A program made the translations under genes and the position numbers. From contig JAOARM010000042.1 of NCBI GenBank assembly GCA_025210515.1, positions 184,543 to 248,542 on the forward strand: DNA of 64,000 nt. Direction: 5' to 3'. The stretch's first letter is position 1. The number at the start of each line of letters is the position of its first letter. Under the pieces are notes generated by a model. It searched no databases. It was not told the origin of the DNA and saw nothing but the letters and a program-made list of their open reading frames with translations. Source of the stretch: Vallitalea sp. GTDB lineage: Bacteria > Bacillota > Clostridia > Lachnospirales > Vallitaleaceae. This document shows positions 24,921-34,843 of this stretch, piece by piece.

Positions 24921-27569
24921 ATGTTCAAAAAAATAGGAATGATTATTGCTGTATTAAGTTTTATAATTGCTATACCATATGTATCTTATGCTGAAGATGG
25001 AAATGTTCAAGAAGATAGTTATAAACAAGGACATGGGTTATTGGGATATTTATTTGAAGATGTTAATTACCAAAAAAATACAGTAATAAAAAGAGTACAT
25101 AATGGTAATTTGGTAATATACAAAAATAGCCTAAACGAATATTTTTGGGAAGCTAAGTCTGCTTATTGGAAGGGTGTAATAGTTCCAAGTATAAGCGGTG
25201 AGTACAAGATATATACATCAGATTATGGAGAAGGAACGTTAATAAAAATTAACTCAAAAATACTTGAAAATAATGAGATTATACATCTTGATGAAGATGT
25301 AGAGTATAATGTATCCATTAGCCAGATTATACAACCTAAAGAAGATGATACAATAGTAGATTCTAAACTGTTTTGGGAAAGACCTGATAATGTAAAAGAG
25401 ATTATTCCAAATGATAATCTTAAACTTCCTTTTATTAAAGAAAGTAAACCATTAAATCCAGAAGTAGAAGTTTCTCCAGCAGAATTAGGTGCAGATTATA
25501 ATAGAGAAAAACGTTCACTTTCCTATGAAGATGGTGCAAGTGATACAGATGGAGATCATATTAGTGATTACCTAGAAAGATCTGGATATACTACGTCATC
25601 ACACGATTTAACAGTTACGCTATGGGTAGAAGCATTACATGAAGGACAACCAAGATATGTGTCTTCACCATATAAATGGAGTACAGATGATGATCCTTAT
25701 AGTGATTTTCAAGAGGTTGTTGGACTACAAATGGATCCTAATGTAACAGGTGTTGCTAAACATCCATTAGTTGCTGCATTTCCAGATATTAGTGTGCTAA
25801 CTGATAATTTCATTATATCTATGAATAAAAATGTTACTGCATCAAATGCAAGTTCAAGTAGTAGGACAGTATCTAGAGGTACATCTAATAGTAGTACAGT
25901 ATCATCATCAATGACAGTTTCAGCTTCGATGACAGAACATGTTAGTTTAATGAATGCGGGAGTAAGTGCTACTGAAAGTTATAGTGCAACACAATCAAAC
26001 TCAAATACTTCTAGCTATAGTCAGTCAAGTAGTGGGTCATATGGAAGTCAATGGTCAAAATCAATGAGTATGAATAGTGGAGAAGCAGCGTTTTTTACAA
26101 TTAATGCAAAATATAAGAATATTGGAACAGCGCCTATATATAAAGCAAATCCAACTATATCAATGATATTAAATGATAAAGCTTTATTAAGTATTCAATT
26201 AAGAGATTCACAAAGACCTGAGAATTTATTACCAAATAAGGAATATCCTCAAGGTGGATCACATCTTGCAATAAATACTATGGATGATTTCGGTTCAAGT
26301 CGAATAACACTTAATGAAGCACAAGTTGATGCTATGCAAAGATATGGTAACTTTACACTAGAAACACTTCAATTAACTGGAAATGTTGCAGATTTTGATC
26401 GTTATGGAAATGTTATTGTTAATCAAAAAAAAGATTGGGCAAATTATATCGCTAAAATTAATAAAACTACTGCTGGAATTATCTTAGATACAAGAGAAAC
26501 AGGTCCCATTAGAAGAAATATAGCAGCCATTGATGAAGATATTTTTATCGAAAGATTACATAAACCAGATGTTACACTGAAAGAAGCATTAAAAATTGCA
26601 TATAGTGTTGAAGAAAAAGAAGATGGTTTATATTATAATAATAAGAAAATAAATGATGTGATGGAAATAAAAATTGATAAAAATACTTATGATATGCTTC
26701 AAAAACAATCGGATGTTGATGATATATTTAATGCTTCACTAAGAGCAGGAATGAATTTCTATATTAAAATATATGATAGAGTACCAGATAGACAGAAAAC
26801 AAAAGTTAAATATATGTTTATAGATAATGATAAGTTTTGTGTTCAATTAGAAGAGGAAGGAAAAGAAGATAATTATACACAATTTATTAATACAATTACA
26901 TTTATTTCTGATGATAGTTATTATTCACATATATTATTCAAAATACCAGCTGATCCAAGAAACATATATGTATCTCAAGATTCTATTGTTGATTCAGAAG
27001 TAGATTTTATTAAACCAACAGATTTGGATCAAGAATCATATGAGAAGAAGGGAAGTATATATATACAGTATGGTATGAGTGATTATGATACCACAGACAT
27101 ATCAATGGACTTTGAAAGAGATTATAGTAAACCATTAAAATATGCATTAGAGAATTATAGTATAAATGGTAAAAAACCTAGTGAAGTAACTTATAACGAT
27201 ACAGATGAGAGATTTCATTACACTGGTGATTGGTATGATATGGATGATACTTTAGGTCATGGTAACTACTTGGAAAATCAATTTAAAGCTGCTTATGATA
27301 ATAAAGCAAGCGTTGATTTTACATTTGAAGGTATCAAAGCTGATTATTTTACTGCATTATCACCATCAGAACAATTAGCCGTATGGGATGCAAAAGCAAT
27401 TGTTACAATTGATGGGAAATCATTCACTATACCTAAGGGTATGCATAGTGGACATTTGTTCTCTACACCAATATTACCTTATGGAAAACACAGCGTTAAA
27501 GTGGAATTGTCTTATGAAAGTGATAGTGAATTATTATTGCGTTTAGATGCTGTTAAAATATATAAATAA
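24921..27569 (+). CDS. Binary toxin B component, protective-antigen-like pore and translocase
   Basis: 882 aa, ATG after AAGGAG; signal peptide to about residue 24 (VSYA). PA14 domain at ~38-155 (GLLGYLFEDVNY, TSDYGEGTLIKIN). A furin-type site REKR|S at 195-199 and Ca2+ motif DTDGDHISDYLE (208-219) follow, as in anthrax PA (RKKR|S, DRDNDGIPDSLE). Residues ~300-390 are the Ser/Thr-rich membrane-insertion strand region; MNSGEAAFFTINAKYKNIGT and GTAPIYKANPTIS match the heptamer core. DDF (455-457) places F457 at the phi-clamp. PA domain 3 is recognisable (KPDVTLKEALKIAYSVEE). The C-terminal ~170 residues differ from PA domain 4 and look like a carbohydrate-binding jelly roll (HYTGDWYDMDDTLGHGNYLE). 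Confidence 0.92.
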   Translation: MFKKIGMIIAVLSFIIAIPYVSYAEDGNVQEDSYKQGHGLLGYLFEDVNYQKNTVIKRVHNGNLVIYKNSLNEYFWEAKSAYWKGVIVPSISGEYKIYTSDYGEGTLIKINSKILENNEIIHLDEDVEYNVSISQIIQPKEDDTIVDSKLFWERPDNVKEIIPNDNLKLPFIKESKPLNPEVEVSPAELGADYNREKRSLSYEDGASDTDGDHISDYLERSGYTTSSHDLTVTLWVEALHEGQPRYVSSPYKWSTDDDPYSDFQEVVGLQMDPNVTGVAKHPLVAAFPDISVLTDNFIISMNKNVTASNASSSSRTVSRGTSNSSTVSSSMTVSASMTEHVSLMNAGVSATESYSATQSNSNTSSYSQSSSGSYGSQWSKSMSMNSGEAAFFTINAKYKNIGTAPIYKANPTISMILNDKALLSIQLRDSQRPENLLPNKEYPQGGSHLAINTMDDFGSSRITLNEAQVDAMQRYGNFTLETLQLTGNVADFDRYGNVIVNQKKDWANYIAKINKTTAGIILDTRETGPIRRNIAAIDEDIFIERLHKPDVTLKEALKIAYSVEEKEDGLYYNNKKINDVMEIKIDKNTYDMLQKQSDVDDIFNASLRAGMNFYIKIYDRVPDRQKTKVKYMFIDNDKFCVQLEEEGKEDNYTQFINTITFISDDSYYSHILFKIPADPRNIYVSQDSIVDSEVDFIKPTDLDQESYEKKGSIYIQYGMSDYDTTDISMDFERDYSKPLKYALENYSINGKKPSEVTYNDTDERFHYTGDWYDMDDTLGHGNYLENQFKAAYDNKASVDFTFEGIKADYFTALSPSEQLAVWDAKAIVTIDGKSFTIPKGMHSGHLFSTPILPYGKHSVKVELSYESDSELLLRLDAVKIYK

Positions 27570-27584
27570 TTTTATGTACTTATT

Positions 27585-27622
27585 AAGAGACTGGGAATAA
27601 TATATTATTTTCCAGTCTCTTT
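27585..27622 (+). terminator. Terminator of the toxin operon
   Basis: AAGAGACTGG...CCAGTCTCTT with additional pairing of AATAAT/ATTATT, followed by a short T/A tract. Confidence 0.88.
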
Positions 27623-27700
27623 AAAAAGAATTATTTTATTCTAAGTATATCTATAGTTTCATTAATAAAATATATAAGTTTTCCTATAAATAAGTATAAA

Positions 27701-27728
27701 AAAAAGAAGGTATCAATACCTTCTTTTT
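27701..27728 (-). terminator. Terminator of the cold-shock gene
   Basis: GAAGGTA-TCAA-TACCTTC flanked by A-run and T-run, usable on both strands. Confidence 0.85.
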
Positions 27729-27742
27729 GAATGGTCAATTTA

Positions 27743-27943
27743 TTATAGCTTAACTACATTCTCAGCTTGAGGTCCTCTAGCACCTTCAACTACTTCAAAT
27801 TCAACTTTTTGACCTTCTTCAAGAGTTTTAAATCCATCACCTTGAATAGCTGAGAAATGTACGAATACATCGTCTTCTCCTTCAACACAAATGAATCCAA
27901 ATCCTTTTTCACTATTAAACCATTTTACGATACCTGTTTTCAT
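27743..27943 (-). CDS. csp: Cold-shock protein (CspA family)
   Basis: 66 aa, ATG preceded by GGAGGA. A single OB-fold domain with RNP1 KGFGFI and RNP2 VFVHFS, and the usual ending [10 protein letters not shown]. It binds single-stranded RNA/DNA and acts as an RNA chaperone. The upstream ~190 bp (27944-28135, shared with the 3' end of gltD) would hold its leader, which in this family is often long; no specific cold-box is assigned. Confidence 0.95.
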   Translation of the reverse strand: MKTGIVKWFNSEKGFGFICVEGEDDVFVHFSAIQGDGFKTLEEGQKVEFEVVEGARGPQAENVVKL

Positions 27944-28135
27944 TAAAAAATCCTCCGAAATAAATTATTTGTAATTCTCTACTAATATAGACTATCATAT
28001 AAGGCGAGAAATGTCAAATTTTATTTTATAAACATTTTTTTGTTTAGTAATTAAATATATTTTACCCATATTTCATAGTCTATATTAGTGTATTTTTACT
28101 TAAATTGAATATATTAAGTAAAGTTAAAAAATTTA

Positions 28136-29599
28136 TTATAGTGAACTTCTAAGAAATGTTGTTCCCATTAAATATTCATCAACACACTTAGCAAGTTTTC
28201 TACCTTCTGCAATAGCATGAACTACTAATGATTGACCTCGTCTCATATCACCAGAAGTAAATATACCTTCAATATTAGTCATGTAATTTTTATCTGATGA
28301 AACATTACCTCTTTGGTCATATATAACACCTAAGTCATCTAACATTCCTTTGTGTTCTGGATGTAAGAATCCCATTGCAAATAAAACTAAATCTGCTTCT
28401 AATTGGAAATCGCTACCTTCAATTTCTTTCATAGATTTTCTACCATTTTCATCTGTAGACCATTCTAATTTAACACAATTAATTTTTGTTACTTTTCCAT
28501 CTTTTCCTTCAAAAGATTTAGTAGCAATACTATAATTTCTGATATCTTTGCCAAACTTAGCCATTGCTTCTTTGTGAGATGAAGAAGTTCTAAGAATCAT
28601 AGGATAAACAGGCCAAGGTTGATTTTCGCTTCTTGAAGATGGAGGAGTATCTAACAATTCTAGTTGAGTAACATCTAGAGCACCTTGTCTAATAGATGTA
28701 CCAACACAATCAGATCCTGTATCACCACCACCGATAACTATAACTTTCTTTCCTTTTGCAGTTATAGAACTAGTATCATTAACTTTAATTCCTGCATTTC
28801 TCTTATTAGCTTGTGGTAAGAAATCCATTGCAAAATGAATACCGTCTAATTCTCTTCCAGAAACATGTAAATCTCTAGGTGTAGTTGAACCACCAGTAAG
28901 ACAAATAATATCAAATTTGCTTTTTAATTCTTCTACGCTAATATCAACACCTACATTAGTATTAGTCTTAAAGATTACACCTTCTTCTTCCATTTGCTCA
29001 ACGCGTCTATCTATGTAGTACTTAGGAAGCTTATAATCTGGAATACCATATCTTAGACAGCCACCAATGGCATCAGCACGTTCAAAAACAGTAACGGTAT
29101 GACCAACTCTAGCCAATTGTTGTGCAGTAGCAAGCCCAGACGGTCCAGAGCCTACTATTGCAATTTTTTTACCAGTAAATACAGCAGGTGGTTGAGGCTT
29201 AACTATGCCTTTTTCCCAACCTTTTTCTATTAATGCAAGCTCAACTTGCTTACAAGTGATAGGTTCACTATTAATACCAAGTACACATCCAGCTTCACAT
29301 AAGGCGGGACATATTTTACCTGTAAATTCTGGGAAATTATTTGTTGTATGTAGTATTTCTAAGGCTTTATCCCATTTATCACTATATACTAGATCATTAT
29401 AATCAGGAATTAGATTTCCAAGTGGACAATTAAAGTTACAAAATGGAACACCACAATCCATACATCTTGATGCTTGAACTTTAATTTCTTCATCTTCTAG
29501 TGGTACATAGATATCATCAAAATTTTTGATTCTATCAAGTTCAGGTTGATAAGTTCCTTCTTTTCTATTATATTCTTTAAAACCAGTTAATTTTCCCAT
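28136..29599 (-). CDS. gltD: Glutamate synthase small (beta) subunit
   Basis: 487 aa, ATG seven bases after AAGGAGGTG, which lies in the last codons of gltB; the gap is 3 bp. N-terminal Fe-S cysteines (CMDCGVPFCNFNCP, CPALCEAGC), the FAD-binding VGSGPSGLATAQQLARVGH and NADPH-binding VIGGGDTGSDC motifs are present, and GIFTSGDMRRGQSLVVHAI closes the FAD site. It passes electrons from NADPH to GltB for glutamine plus 2-oxoglutarate to two glutamates. Full length. Confidence 0.95.
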   Translation of the reverse strand: MGKLTGFKEYNRKEGTYQPELDRIKNFDDIYVPLEDEEIKVQASRCMDCGVPFCNFNCPLGNLIPDYNDLVYSDKWDKALEILHTTNNFPEFTGKICPALCEAGCVLGINSEPITCKQVELALIEKGWEKGIVKPQPPAVFTGKKIAIVGSGPSGLATAQQLARVGHTVTVFERADAIGGCLRYGIPDYKLPKYYIDRRVEQMEEEGVIFKTNTNVGVDISVEELKSKFDIICLTGGSTTPRDLHVSGRELDGIHFAMDFLPQANKRNAGIKVNDTSSITAKGKKVIVIGGGDTGSDCVGTSIRQGALDVTQLELLDTPPSSRSENQPWPVYPMILRTSSSHKEAMAKFGKDIRNYSIATKSFEGKDGKVTKINCVKLEWSTDENGRKSMKEIEGSDFQLEADLVLFAMGFLHPEHKGMLDDLGVIYDQRGNVSSDKNYMTNIEGIFTSGDMRRGQSLVVHAIAEGRKLAKCVDEYLMGTTFLRSSL

Positions 29600-29602
29600 T
29601 AT

Positions 29603-32600
29603 TTACACCTCCTTAGATTCACGTTGTTTTTTTAGTAATACTTCTTTATAAGCAGGGGAAATGACTTTAACAAATTTATCTTTATAAGTATCAAAATTAT
29701 TAAGTACCATTTTTGCTTTTTCACTTTTAGTATATAATAAGTGTTTATTAATTAAATCTTTCACAGTATAGTAGTCATCATCTTCAAGTTTCTCTGTTAC
29801 AACTAATTGATAATTACATCTGTTTTCTTCAAAATCACCGATTTCATCAAGTACATATGCAACACCACCACTCATACCAGCAGCGAAGTTACGTCCTGTT
29901 GAACCAAGAATTACAGTAATACCACCAGTCATATATTCACAGCCGTGATCACCAACACCTTCAACTACAGCACTAGCACCAGAGTTTCTAACGCCAAAAC
30001 GTTCTCCAGCAATACCTCTAATATAAACTTCTCCTTCTGTAGCTCCATATAATAACGTGTTACCAACTATTATATTGTCACTAGCATTAAACGTAGCTTC
30101 TTTATTAGGATATACAATAATCTTACCACCAGATAGACCTTTTCCTAAGTAGTCATTAGCATCTCCTTCAAGCTCTAATGTCATACCAGAAGTAGCAAAG
30201 CATCCAAAACTTTGTCCTGCTGATCCAGTGAACTTATAATAAATTGTATCTTCTTGTAATCCTTTATTACCATATTTACTAGCTAATTTACCTGCAAGCA
30301 TTGTTCCTACTGTTCTGTGAGTATTTTTAACTTCATATTCTTTGTATACTTTTTCGCCTGATTCAAGTGCAGGTTGTGCATCTTTTATTAAAGTTCTATC
30401 AAATATATCTTCTAAACCATGTTCTTGAGCTTTCACACATTTTGGTTGTATTCTTGATGGAAGCTCTGGACGATATAGAATTGAGTTAAAATCAATTGAT
30501 TTTGCTTTCCAGTGCATTTTCATTTCATTAGGATATAGCATATCAACTCTACCAACCATTTCATCAATAGTTCTAAAGCCCATCTTAGCCATATATTCTC
30601 TAAGTTCCATTGCTAAGAAAGTAAAGAAATTAATAAGATGTTCTGGTTCGCCTTTAAAATGTTTTCTAAGCTCTGGGTCTTGTGTAGCAACCCCTACTGG
30701 ACATGTGTTTTTCTGACATTTTCTCATCATAATACATCCACTTACTACTAGGGCAGCTGTTGCAAAACCAAATTCTTCTGCACCAAGAAGAGCAGCTACT
30801 GCAACATCTCTACCTGTTTTTAACTGACCATCTGTCTGAACTACAATTCTACTTCTTAGATCGTTCATAAGTAGTGTTTGCTGAGTTTCTGCAAGTCCAA
30901 GTTCCCATGGAAGACCTGCATATTTTATTGAACTAGCAGGAGAAGCTCCTGTACCACCATCATGTCCAGATACTAATACAACATCTGCGTGAGCTTTGGC
31001 AACCCCAGCCGCTACTGTACCAACACCAACTTCTGATACAAGTTTAACATTAATTCTTGCTTGTTCATTAACGTTTTTAAGATCATATATTAATTGAGCA
31101 AGATCTTCAATAGAATATATATCATGATGTGGTGGTGGAGATATTAAGTCAATTCCCGGAGTAGAGTGACGTACTTTTGCTATTGCTTCTGATACTTTAT
31201 GACCAGGTAAGTGACCACCTTCACCAGGTTTTGCACCTTGAGCCATTTTTATTTGAATTTCTTCCGCACTAACAAGATACTCAGTAGTTACACCAAAACG
31301 ACCAGATGCAACTTGTTTGATAGCACTATTTCTTGAACTACCGTCAGCACTTTTGATAAATCTAGTTGGGTCTTCGCCACCTTCTCCAGAATTAGATTTT
31401 CCTCCAATTTTGTTCATAGCAAGAGCTAATGTTTCATGAACTTCTTTACTTAATGAACCAAATGACATAGCACCAGTAGCAAAACGCTTAACTATATTTT
31501 CCACTGGTTCAACTTCACATAGAGGTATTTCTCCTTGTGTAGTAAAATCTAGCATACTTCTTATTGTACATAGTTTTTCACTTTGGTCATTAATAAGGTT
31601 TGCATATTCTTTGTATAATTCATAATCGTTAGTTCTACATGATTGTTGTAATTTGCTTATTGTTTCAGGATTGAATAGATGACCTTCAGATTCTTTTCTC
31701 CAGTGATAGTTACCACCTTCAAGTAAGTTCTGATAAGGATTTCTTAGTGAGTTAAATGCAACGCTATGTCGCATAATAACTTCTTTTGCAATAATATCAA
31801 GCCCGATACCTTGAATTCTTGATGGTGTACCAGGGAAATATTTATTAACAACGTCACTATTGATTCCAACAGCTTCAAAAATCTGTGCGCCATGATAGCT
31901 TTGAAGAGTACCGATTCCCATCTTGGATAATATTTTTAGTAAACCATTTCCAAGAGCTTTTGTATATCTTTTGTATGCTTCTTCGTAAGAAACATCTTCT
32001 GTTATATATAACTTACTTTCAACTAGATGAGCTATAGTGTCAAAAGCTACATAAGGATTAATTGCAGTTGCACCATAACCTATTAATAATGCCATATGCA
32101 TTACATCTCTAGCGTCACCAGTTTCTACAATAATATCAGCTCTAGTTCTCATTTTCTGCTTGATTAAATGATGATGAACAGATGCAGTTGCAAGTAAACT
32201 AGGAATAGGAGCATTATATTTATCAATATTTCTATCACTTAGAATGATAATATTATATCCTTCTTTTATATTACTAATTACACGTTCATTAAGTGAATTA
32301 AGAGCTTCTTCAAGTCCTTCTCCTTCTTTTGAAACAGGGAAGATAATAGGTATCTTAACGGCTCTAAAGTCTTTATGATGAATGTGACGGATTTTTTCAA
32401 AACTAGCATTATCAAGTATTGGTTGTTCAAGCTCAATAAAATTAATATTTTTTCTTTCTTTTAATTGACTAAGAATATTACCTTTGTATCCTATAAACTG
32501 TTTTAGAGACATTACTAGTTTTTCACGAATAGGATCAATAGGTGGGTTAGTTACTTGTGCAAATAATTGTTTGAAATAATTTGTAAGTAATTGAGGTTCG

Positions 32601-34132
32601 TCTGAAAGTACAGCTAGTGGAGCATCATTACCCATTGAGCCAATAGCTTCTTTTCCTAGTTCAATCATTGGAGCAATTATTCTTTTTAGTTCTTCTTCTG
32701 TATATCCAAATACTTTTTGAATTCTTAGAAGACGGTCGTCACTTAATACTGCTGGGTCATGTGGATGAGGTAAATTATCTATAGTTAGCTTGTTATTATC
32801 AATCCACTTTTTATATGGTTTTTGAGAAGATAAATGTTTCTTGATTTCTTCATCAGAAATAATTCTACCTTCATATGTATCTATTAAGAACATTTTACCT
32901 GGTTCTAATCTACCTTTTTTTAGAATAGTTTTTTGTTCAAATGGAAGAACTCCTGTTTCTGAAGCCATTACAACTAAATCATCTTCTGTAACTAAATATC
33001 TAGCAGGACGTAGTCCGTTTCTATCAAGTGTTGCACCTATCTGAATGCCATCAGTAAAGGCAATTCCAGCAGGACCATCCCAAGGCTCCATCTGTTTTGC
33101 ATGATATTCATAGAAAGCTTTTTTATCTTCATCCATTGTTTCATGCTCTTGCCAAGCTTCTGGAATTAACATAGATATAGCATGTGATAGAGATTTACCA
33201 CTTGCTACTAATAGCTCTAATGCGTTATCTAAGTTCATAGAATCTGAACCATTAGGCGTTATAATAGGAAATAACTTTTTAATATCTTCTCCTAGTCTAT
33301 GAGATTTAAGTATACCTTCTCTAGCGTTCATCCAGTTAACATTACCTCTTAGCGTGTTAATCTCACCGTTATGAGCTAAGAAACGAAATGGCTGTGCTCT
33401 ATCCCATGAAGGGAAAGTGTTAGTACTATATCTTTGATGAACTAATGCAATAGCGCTTACCATATCTTTATCAGTTAAATCTGGATAAAATTCTGGTATT
33501 TGTCTTGCAAGTAGCTGACCTTTATATATCATTGTTTTGCTTGAAAGACTACATATGTAAAATGCTTCTGTATAGTCGTGAGCGGCTTCTCTAATAGCTC
33601 TCTCAACTAATTTTCTTACAATATATAATTTTGTTTCAAATTCTGTAGTAGATAGATCTCCGCGATCAATAAATATTTGATGAACAATAGGTCTAGTACC
33701 TCTAGCAGTTAAACCACAAGCTCTTTCGTTAATTTCAACATGTCTCCATCCAATTAATGAAAGATTTTCTTGAGATAAATATTTTTCAAAAACACCTTCA
33801 CAAAAATATCTAGCATTAGGTTCTTGTGGTAAAAATATCATTCCAACACCGTATTGTCCTTCGTCTGGTAAAGTGAAATTTAATTTAGCCACTTCTTTTT
33901 TTAGAAATTCATGAGGTACTTGAATTAAAATACCAGCTCCATCACCAGAATCAGGATCAGATCCTACTGCTCCACGATGAGTAAGGTTTACTAATACTTC
34001 TAAACCTTGCTCAATAATTGAATGGGATTTTTTTCCCTTCATATGAGCTACAAACCCAACTCCACAATTATCTTTTTCAAACTGTGGATCGTATAAACCT
34101 TGTTTATTAGGTAAACCATAAGAGTTATCCAT
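29603..34132 (-). CDS. gltB: Glutamate synthase large (alpha) subunit
   Basis: 1509 aa from the ATG at 34132, eight bases after AAGGAGG (the ATG at 34138 is too close to it). After a short propeptide the Ntn nucleophile is C23 in DNCGVGFVAHMKG, which is exposed by cleavage. The glutamine amidotransferase domain (~23-430), central domain, FMN/synthase domain (GEGGEDPTRF, HDGGTGASPASSIK) and 3Fe-4S site (CIMMRKCQKNTCPVG) are present in order, ending with the GXGXG beta-helix domain. Co-transcribed with gltD. Confidence 0.95.
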   Translation of the reverse strand: MDNSYGLPNKQGLYDPQFEKDNCGVGFVAHMKGKKSHSIIEQGLEVLVNLTHRGAVGSDPDSGDGAGILIQVPHEFLKKEVAKLNFTLPDEGQYGVGMIFLPQEPNARYFCEGVFEKYLSQENLSLIGWRHVEINERACGLTARGTRPIVHQIFIDRGDLSTTEFETKLYIVRKLVERAIREAAHDYTEAFYICSLSSKTMIYKGQLLARQIPEFYPDLTDKDMVSAIALVHQRYSTNTFPSWDRAQPFRFLAHNGEINTLRGNVNWMNAREGILKSHRLGEDIKKLFPIITPNGSDSMNLDNALELLVASGKSLSHAISMLIPEAWQEHETMDEDKKAFYEYHAKQMEPWDGPAGIAFTDGIQIGATLDRNGLRPARYLVTEDDLVVMASETGVLPFEQKTILKKGRLEPGKMFLIDTYEGRIISDEEIKKHLSSQKPYKKWIDNNKLTIDNLPHPHDPAVLSDDRLLRIQKVFGYTEEELKRIIAPMIELGKEAIGSMGNDAPLAVLSDEPQLLTNYFKQLFAQVTNPPIDPIREKLVMSLKQFIGYKGNILSQLKERKNINFIELEQPILDNASFEKIRHIHHKDFRAVKIPIIFPVSKEGEGLEEALNSLNERVISNIKEGYNIIILSDRNIDKYNAPIPSLLATASVHHHLIKQKMRTRADIIVETGDARDVMHMALLIGYGATAINPYVAFDTIAHLVESKLYITEDVSYEEAYKRYTKALGNGLLKILSKMGIGTLQSYHGAQIFEAVGINSDVVNKYFPGTPSRIQGIGLDIIAKEVIMRHSVAFNSLRNPYQNLLEGGNYHWRKESEGHLFNPETISKLQQSCRTNDYELYKEYANLINDQSEKLCTIRSMLDFTTQGEIPLCEVEPVENIVKRFATGAMSFGSLSKEVHETLALAMNKIGGKSNSGEGGEDPTRFIKSADGSSRNSAIKQVASGRFGVTTEYLVSAEEIQIKMAQGAKPGEGGHLPGHKVSEAIAKVRHSTPGIDLISPPPHHDIYSIEDLAQLIYDLKNVNEQARINVKLVSEVGVGTVAAGVAKAHADVVLVSGHDGGTGASPASSIKYAGLPWELGLAETQQTLLMNDLRSRIVVQTDGQLKTGRDVAVAALLGAEEFGFATAALVVSGCIMMRKCQKNTCPVGVATQDPELRKHFKGEPEHLINFFTFLAMELREYMAKMGFRTIDEMVGRVDMLYPNEMKMHWKAKSIDFNSILYRPELPSRIQPKCVKAQEHGLEDIFDRTLIKDAQPALESGEKVYKEYEVKNTHRTVGTMLAGKLASKYGNKGLQEDTIYYKFTGSAGQSFGCFATSGMTLELEGDANDYLGKGLSGGKIIVYPNKEATFNASDNIIVGNTLLYGATEGEVYIRGIAGERFGVRNSGASAVVEGVGDHGCEYMTGGITVILGSTGRNFAAGMSGGVAYVLDEIGDFEENRCNYQLVVTEKLEDDDYYTVKDLINKHLLYTKSEKAKMVLNNFDTYKDKFVKVISPAYKEVLLKKQRESKEV

Positions 34133-34369
34133 TGTCATTGCCTCCTTCTAATACAAATACAACTTAATAATTGTAATAAATAGTTACATAAAATATATTA
34201 ATTTTCTTACACAGAAAGATTATATTAAATAGATATTGCGAGTAATGAACTAATAGTTATTATGCAGTTAGTTATTATATAATTATTATATGTTGATTCT
34301 ATAGTTAAATTTTTAATGCTTTCTTATTTATGGAAATTGAATTTTATAATGTAATTAAAGATTAGGAAT

Positions 34370-34398
34370 AGTATACCATAAATTATTTGACAATTCAA
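34370..34398 (-). promoter_or_regulatory. Promoter of gltBD
   Basis: On the minus strand TTGAAT (34393-34398), 17-nt spacer, TATACT (34370-34375). It implies an untranslated leader of about 230 nt before gltB, in which I see no named riboswitch. Confidence 0.65.
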
Positions 34399-34843
34399 TA
34401 CAATGAAGGGAAAAATAAATATAGCTTCATTATAACCTTTTGGTTAAATTGCATAATAATTACATAGCCCTTATATAAAGTGAGAGAGGTGTATATAAAT
34501 CTTATATATACTATGCATTATAATGGCAAATAGATACAGTAAAGTAAAAGGGAAATTATCAAATATGAAATTTTATTATTGGTTTCTATCATAAATTATT
34601 TGTAAATAATCATCATAATACGGATTGGTAAAAAAAATGAGTATATAAAAAATATAATTGTAATATGTATCTGTATTAACTGATTTAATATTGGCGTTAT
34701 AATATTATTTAATTTGTAATATAATTATTAGATGAAAAAATAGGTATAAGTGAAATGTTTACTAATATATATTAATATTAATATTTATGGTAAAATAATA
34801 ACAAATAATCAGTTACTAAGGAATTAAAATATGGAGGTTAAAA
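34399..34843. other. AT-rich intergenic stretch, nothing recognised
   Basis: The 445 bp between the gltB promoter and the SpoIID-like gene have no open frame of note, no strong hairpin and no clear tandem repeat. It probably carries the promoter of the downstream lipoprotein gene, but no -35/-10 pair stands out. Confidence 0.5.
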
